23,875 bases of DNA. Origin: Phallusia fumigata (taxonomy: Eukaryota; Chordata; Ascidiacea; Phlebobranchia; Ascidiidae). The stretch spans positions 1 through 23,875 of the forward strand of contig QXVZ01027352.1 of the NCBI GenBank assembly GCA_008931825.1. The letters are read 5' to 3'. This document shows, piece after piece, positions 22,801-23,875 of this stretch. The notes beneath the pieces were generated by a model. It worked only from the letters and a program-made list of their open reading frames with translations. It did no database searches and was not told the DNA's origin. Position numbers and translations under genes: made by a program. Each line of letters begins with the position of its first letter. Position 1 is the stretch's first letter.

Positions 22801-23635
22801 TCGCCAAATAACCATGAACTTCCAGACTTAATTCTCAAGTTCATGTTCCAACCACATCCTAGTATTTCTGCCAGCCTTAATGTCGGGGTTTTGTGATAAA
22901 ACGCGAGTTTAAATTGTTCCAACAGACTCGGACTGATGTTGATCATCGCAGCCAATTTATCTTCGTGGATCGGGGCAGTTATCGATGAAGCGATCTTGGA
23001 GTTGAATGAGTCAGAAGATTCCGCGACTGGCAATGGTCAAGGTAAGAACAATATGAAGTAGCACACAGCGGTACATGTACTTCTGTGTGACCTGTTAATA
23101 AATAGGTGGGATTGTTTTAAACGTTAAAATGTACAGTATGTTGCCTGTATTGCACGAAAAGTTCATTACAATCACATAACACACATATCCCGTTCAATAA
23201 CTTCATGTTTTTTGTCCAGGAACAACTGCCGGTTTTTCAGCAAACTCGTCTTATAACTCGACAGCAAACCTGACAGAGAAAGCTGGTGGCACTACAGAAT
23301 GTAAGTCGCATGGTTGTCAGTTCGAATCCTGTCACTCAAGCCCAAAACTTGTAATATTTAAACGAATGCCTAGACGGTTTGTCAGTTCAAAAGTCATGGG
23401 TTCGAATCTCAGCACCTATAGTCTAACCTTTCCTTTTCAGACGGTGACTGCGAATGCCACACTAGCTTCTGCGACGCTGTCCACGTAGCTGAGAAGTTCC
23501 TCTTCCCCTTCCTGATCGAATTCAGCCTCGTTGCCTCCTCCCTGCTCGTGATGACGTGGAGCAACATTGGGAAACAACCCCCTCCATGTGAGGGCGTCAT
23601 CAAACCGAGCCACAAGTTCTACAAGTCATACACAG
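19866..23635 (+). CDS. Second otopetrin gene, 5' half (helices 1-6), continues past window
   Basis: Otopetrin proton channel. Exons: 19866-19932 (ATG, MEEPANLQVVQEIPDSVEHC), 20549-20717, 21119-21272, 21797-21947, 22068-22272, 22926-23041, 23220-23300 and 23441-23635. Every junction closes in phase. The N-terminus is cytosolic, about 100 residues. Helix 1 is in MLVIMITIVIKLSAVISV, helix 2 in YMLTMYVICFVWTLYY, helix 3 in VVVLFGLAIILKDTLEFL, helix 4 in SSVFHAAFILSQVNYLF, helix 5 in GLMLIIAANLSSWIGAVI, helix 6 in KFLFPFLIEFSLVASSLL with the family-like FPFxIEFSL and MTWSNIG. The loop between helices 5 and 6 has several N-glycosylation sequons and four cysteines, fitting its extracellular position. 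The second half must lie beyond 23875. Same strand as, and paralogous to, the otopetrin ending at 1654. Confidence 0.87.
20718..21118. other. Otopetrin intron, no gene seen
   Basis: 401-bp intron between the N-terminal exon ending at 20717 and the helix-1 exon. Ends in a long pyrimidine-rich stretch and CGTTGCAG. No additional exon or repeat seen. Confidence 0.6.
21273..21796. other. Otopetrin intron, no gene seen
   Basis: 524-bp intron between helix-1 and helix-2 exons, phase 0. Contains one TGACGTCA at 21338-21345; otherwise AT-rich with open frames lacking splice support. Confidence 0.6.
22341..22490. repeat. 50-bp tandem repeat, three units, in otopetrin intron
   Basis: Units 22341-22390, 22391-22440 and 22441-22490 each start TAA(T/A)A and share GTAAAAA, an ACTGAAAT- or ACTAAAGT-like core, and (units 1 and 2) ACACACACAG. 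Units 1 and 2 are close; unit 3 is diverged. They sit in the intron after the exon ending at 22272. Confidence 0.7.
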
Positions 23636-23875
23636 GTGAATGAGCTTGATATGTTAAAATATATTCCATGTATTTATATCTACTGATTCTGCCCGTATTT
23701 AAGATCGGTCAATTTTCGTATGTTGACATGTTTGAAATTGCGTCAGAATAAAAGGAACTTTTTTAAATTTCAGCAGTCGTCGTTAAATCTGACTTTTTCG
23801 TAAATTTTTTAAGTCATTCCAAATATGGGCGGATTTAAAAATGCGCCTGTTCACGTTAGCAAAGACTGTTAACCA

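Overview
The window looks like nuclear DNA from a compact, AT-rich invertebrate chordate genome, most likely an ascidian of the genus Ciona. Reasons: split genes with many short exons and short introns, gene bodies closely packed on one strand, a TMC3-class and two otopetrin-class membrane protein genes, and an exact 16-nt match (antisense) to the Ciona spliced-leader sequence as I remember it. All gene calls come from translating exons by hand, checking GT/AG borders and checking that codon phase closes from exon to exon. No database search was possible.

Layout. (1) Bases 1-1814 carry the 3' end of an otopetrin (proton channel) gene. The last exon (844-1654, +) is intact. The two exons before it lie on the minus strand between base 1 and the N at 439. 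A 30-base perfect inverted repeat (1-30 against 440-469) shows that this short contig is probably placed backwards in the assembly. (2) 1815-4018 is intergenic DNA plus the 5' flank of the next gene. (3) 4019-15933 (+) is a complete TMC (transmembrane channel-like) gene of about 30 coding exons, closest to TMC3 by remembered sequence. Exons 1-22 form an unbroken 813-residue frame with a cytosolic start, the whole membrane core and the first part of the tail. Another seven or eight exons extend a long cytosolic tail, with one ambiguous junction around the N at 11568. (4) 15934-17990 is 3' UTR and intergenic sequence, with a CRE-TATA promoter candidate. (5) 17997-23635 (+) is the 5' half of a second otopetrin gene, with two candidate N-terminal exons and transmembrane helices 1-6. 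It continues beyond the window.

Together the window is an otopetrin-TMC-otopetrin tandem on one strand. Otopetrins are proton channels needed for vertebrate otoconia and sour taste. TMC proteins form the pore of hair-cell mechanotransduction channels (TMC1/2), while TMC3 function is less clear. That a sensory or otolith programme unites them here is inference only.

Non-coding signals: 16 copies of the palindrome TGACGTCA (about 0.3 expected by composition), a dispersed SINE-like repeat pair, several tRNA B-box-like modules in introns, a 50-bp tandem repeat, and a diverged local duplication.
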